From the NCBI RefSeq assembly GCF_963855985.1, contig NC_087118.1, forward strand, positions 1,426,001-1,490,000: a DNA stretch of 64,000 nt, in the 5' to 3' direction. A program made the translations under genes and the position numbers. The stretch comes from Ostrinia nubilalis. Taxonomy: Eukaryota; Arthropoda; Insecta; Lepidoptera; Crambidae. The notes under the pieces are model-generated. The model was not told the DNA's origin, searched no databases, and was given only the letters and a program-made list of their open reading frames with translations. Below are positions 63,901 through 64,000 of this stretch, piece after piece (position 1 is the first letter of the stretch; the number at the start of each line of letters is the position of its first letter).

Positions 63901-64000
63901 GTCCCTGAAATGGTCCCAGTCAGTAGCCCTTGGATCCCTGTAGGTTTCGATTCGCCTTGGCAGCGATGCTTCCAGGTTAAATCGAATGTGTCGGTGATCT
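60937..64000 (-). mobile_element. LINE with RT and RNase H (LOA/I-like), running off right edge
   Basis: A T-run at 60937-60950 is the poly(A) tail; the 3' UTR, then ORF2 on the minus strand up to the window edge. It is inserted in the Dong-like ORF. The 5' half is outside the window. Confidence 0.8.
61037..64000 (-). pseudogene. LINE ORF2: endonuclease end, RT, RNase H, zinc finger; two frameshifts
   Basis: At the edge the frame reads DHRHIRFNLEASLPRRIETY (end of the endonuclease, SDH block). RT: FKPYKACGEDNIFPAQL, KSFRPISLSSFLMKVMEKA, AYRRGKSTETALI, FLDIEGAFDNT (motif A, near 62900), TRGCPQGGVLSPLLW, GYADDLVVI (motif C, near 62635). A shift near 62120 leads to ALNALLCLTPLSAYRIDAQG, then RNase H: WFTDGSK (61855), FQAEVYAI, a second shift near 61710, INSDSQAALLAL, VPGHAGIEGNENADELA (61530). 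All four RNase H acidic/His sites are present. The C-terminal CRMCQEADETPLHIL is zinc-finger-like; stop at 61037. RNase H plus this RT style points to the LOA/I group. Confidence 0.87.

Overview
This 64 kb window looks like repeat-dense DNA from a lepidopteran (moth or butterfly). No host gene, rRNA or true tRNA gene can be supported. Organism evidence is indirect: BMC1/Jockey-like, R1-like, Daphne-like, CR1-like and Dong-like LINEs, a tRNA-derived SINE of lepidopteran type, and several Lep1-like Helitrons ending in a GC hairpin plus CTAG. The density and depth of nesting fit heterochromatin or a sex-limited (W-like) chromosome; that is inference.

Layout. 1-1860: minus-strand gag/ORF1-like N-terminus with its GC-rich leader, a 99-bp tandem duplication, a 5'-truncated Jockey LINE end with an 11-bp target duplication, and a TATA-containing stretch. 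3075-16336: LTR element A (LTRs about 576-584 bp), about 6 kb inside with no gag-pol; a Daphne-like LINE (3235-9261) split its 5' LTR and was itself hit by a Helitron and a 1.6 kb palindromic element. A 2.15 kb mariner-like element sits inside A. 16337-19120: two minus-strand LINE fragments. 19121-24957: LTR element B (gag remnant only); a Jockey LINE with a 9-bp duplication split its 5' LTR and a short LINE tail with a 12-bp duplication sits in its 3' LTR.

25071-57567: a Daphne-type LINE 3' end interrupted by a 31.7 kb block (25798-57508) with inverted termini and an ATTT duplication. Inside lie a Helitron, a Daphne-like RT ORF, an R1-clade LINE with both ORFs open, a 121-bp satellite split by a Jockey copy, a SINE, several palindromes, and a nest (43130-55858) of two families that make 7-bp target duplications, called here X and Y. 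Y carries a THAP-type exon. The largest Y (45668-54087) contains a 6.1 kb LTR element (C) with a Helitron in it, and an inverted copy of the DNA next to its own insertion site.

57569-64000: LINE fragments, more X copies (one inside another), a Dong-like LINE N-terminal ORF at a TAA repeat, and a minus-strand LINE with RT and RNase H running off the right edge.

How it fits together: nearly everything is self-replicating or parasitic DNA. The insertion order can be read from target duplications and from uninterrupted paralogous copies present in the same window. The best coding candidate is the R1-like LINE at 30738-36840. The other LINE reading frames are shifted or truncated, except the Daphne-like RT ORF at 27372-29021, which is 5'-truncated but open.
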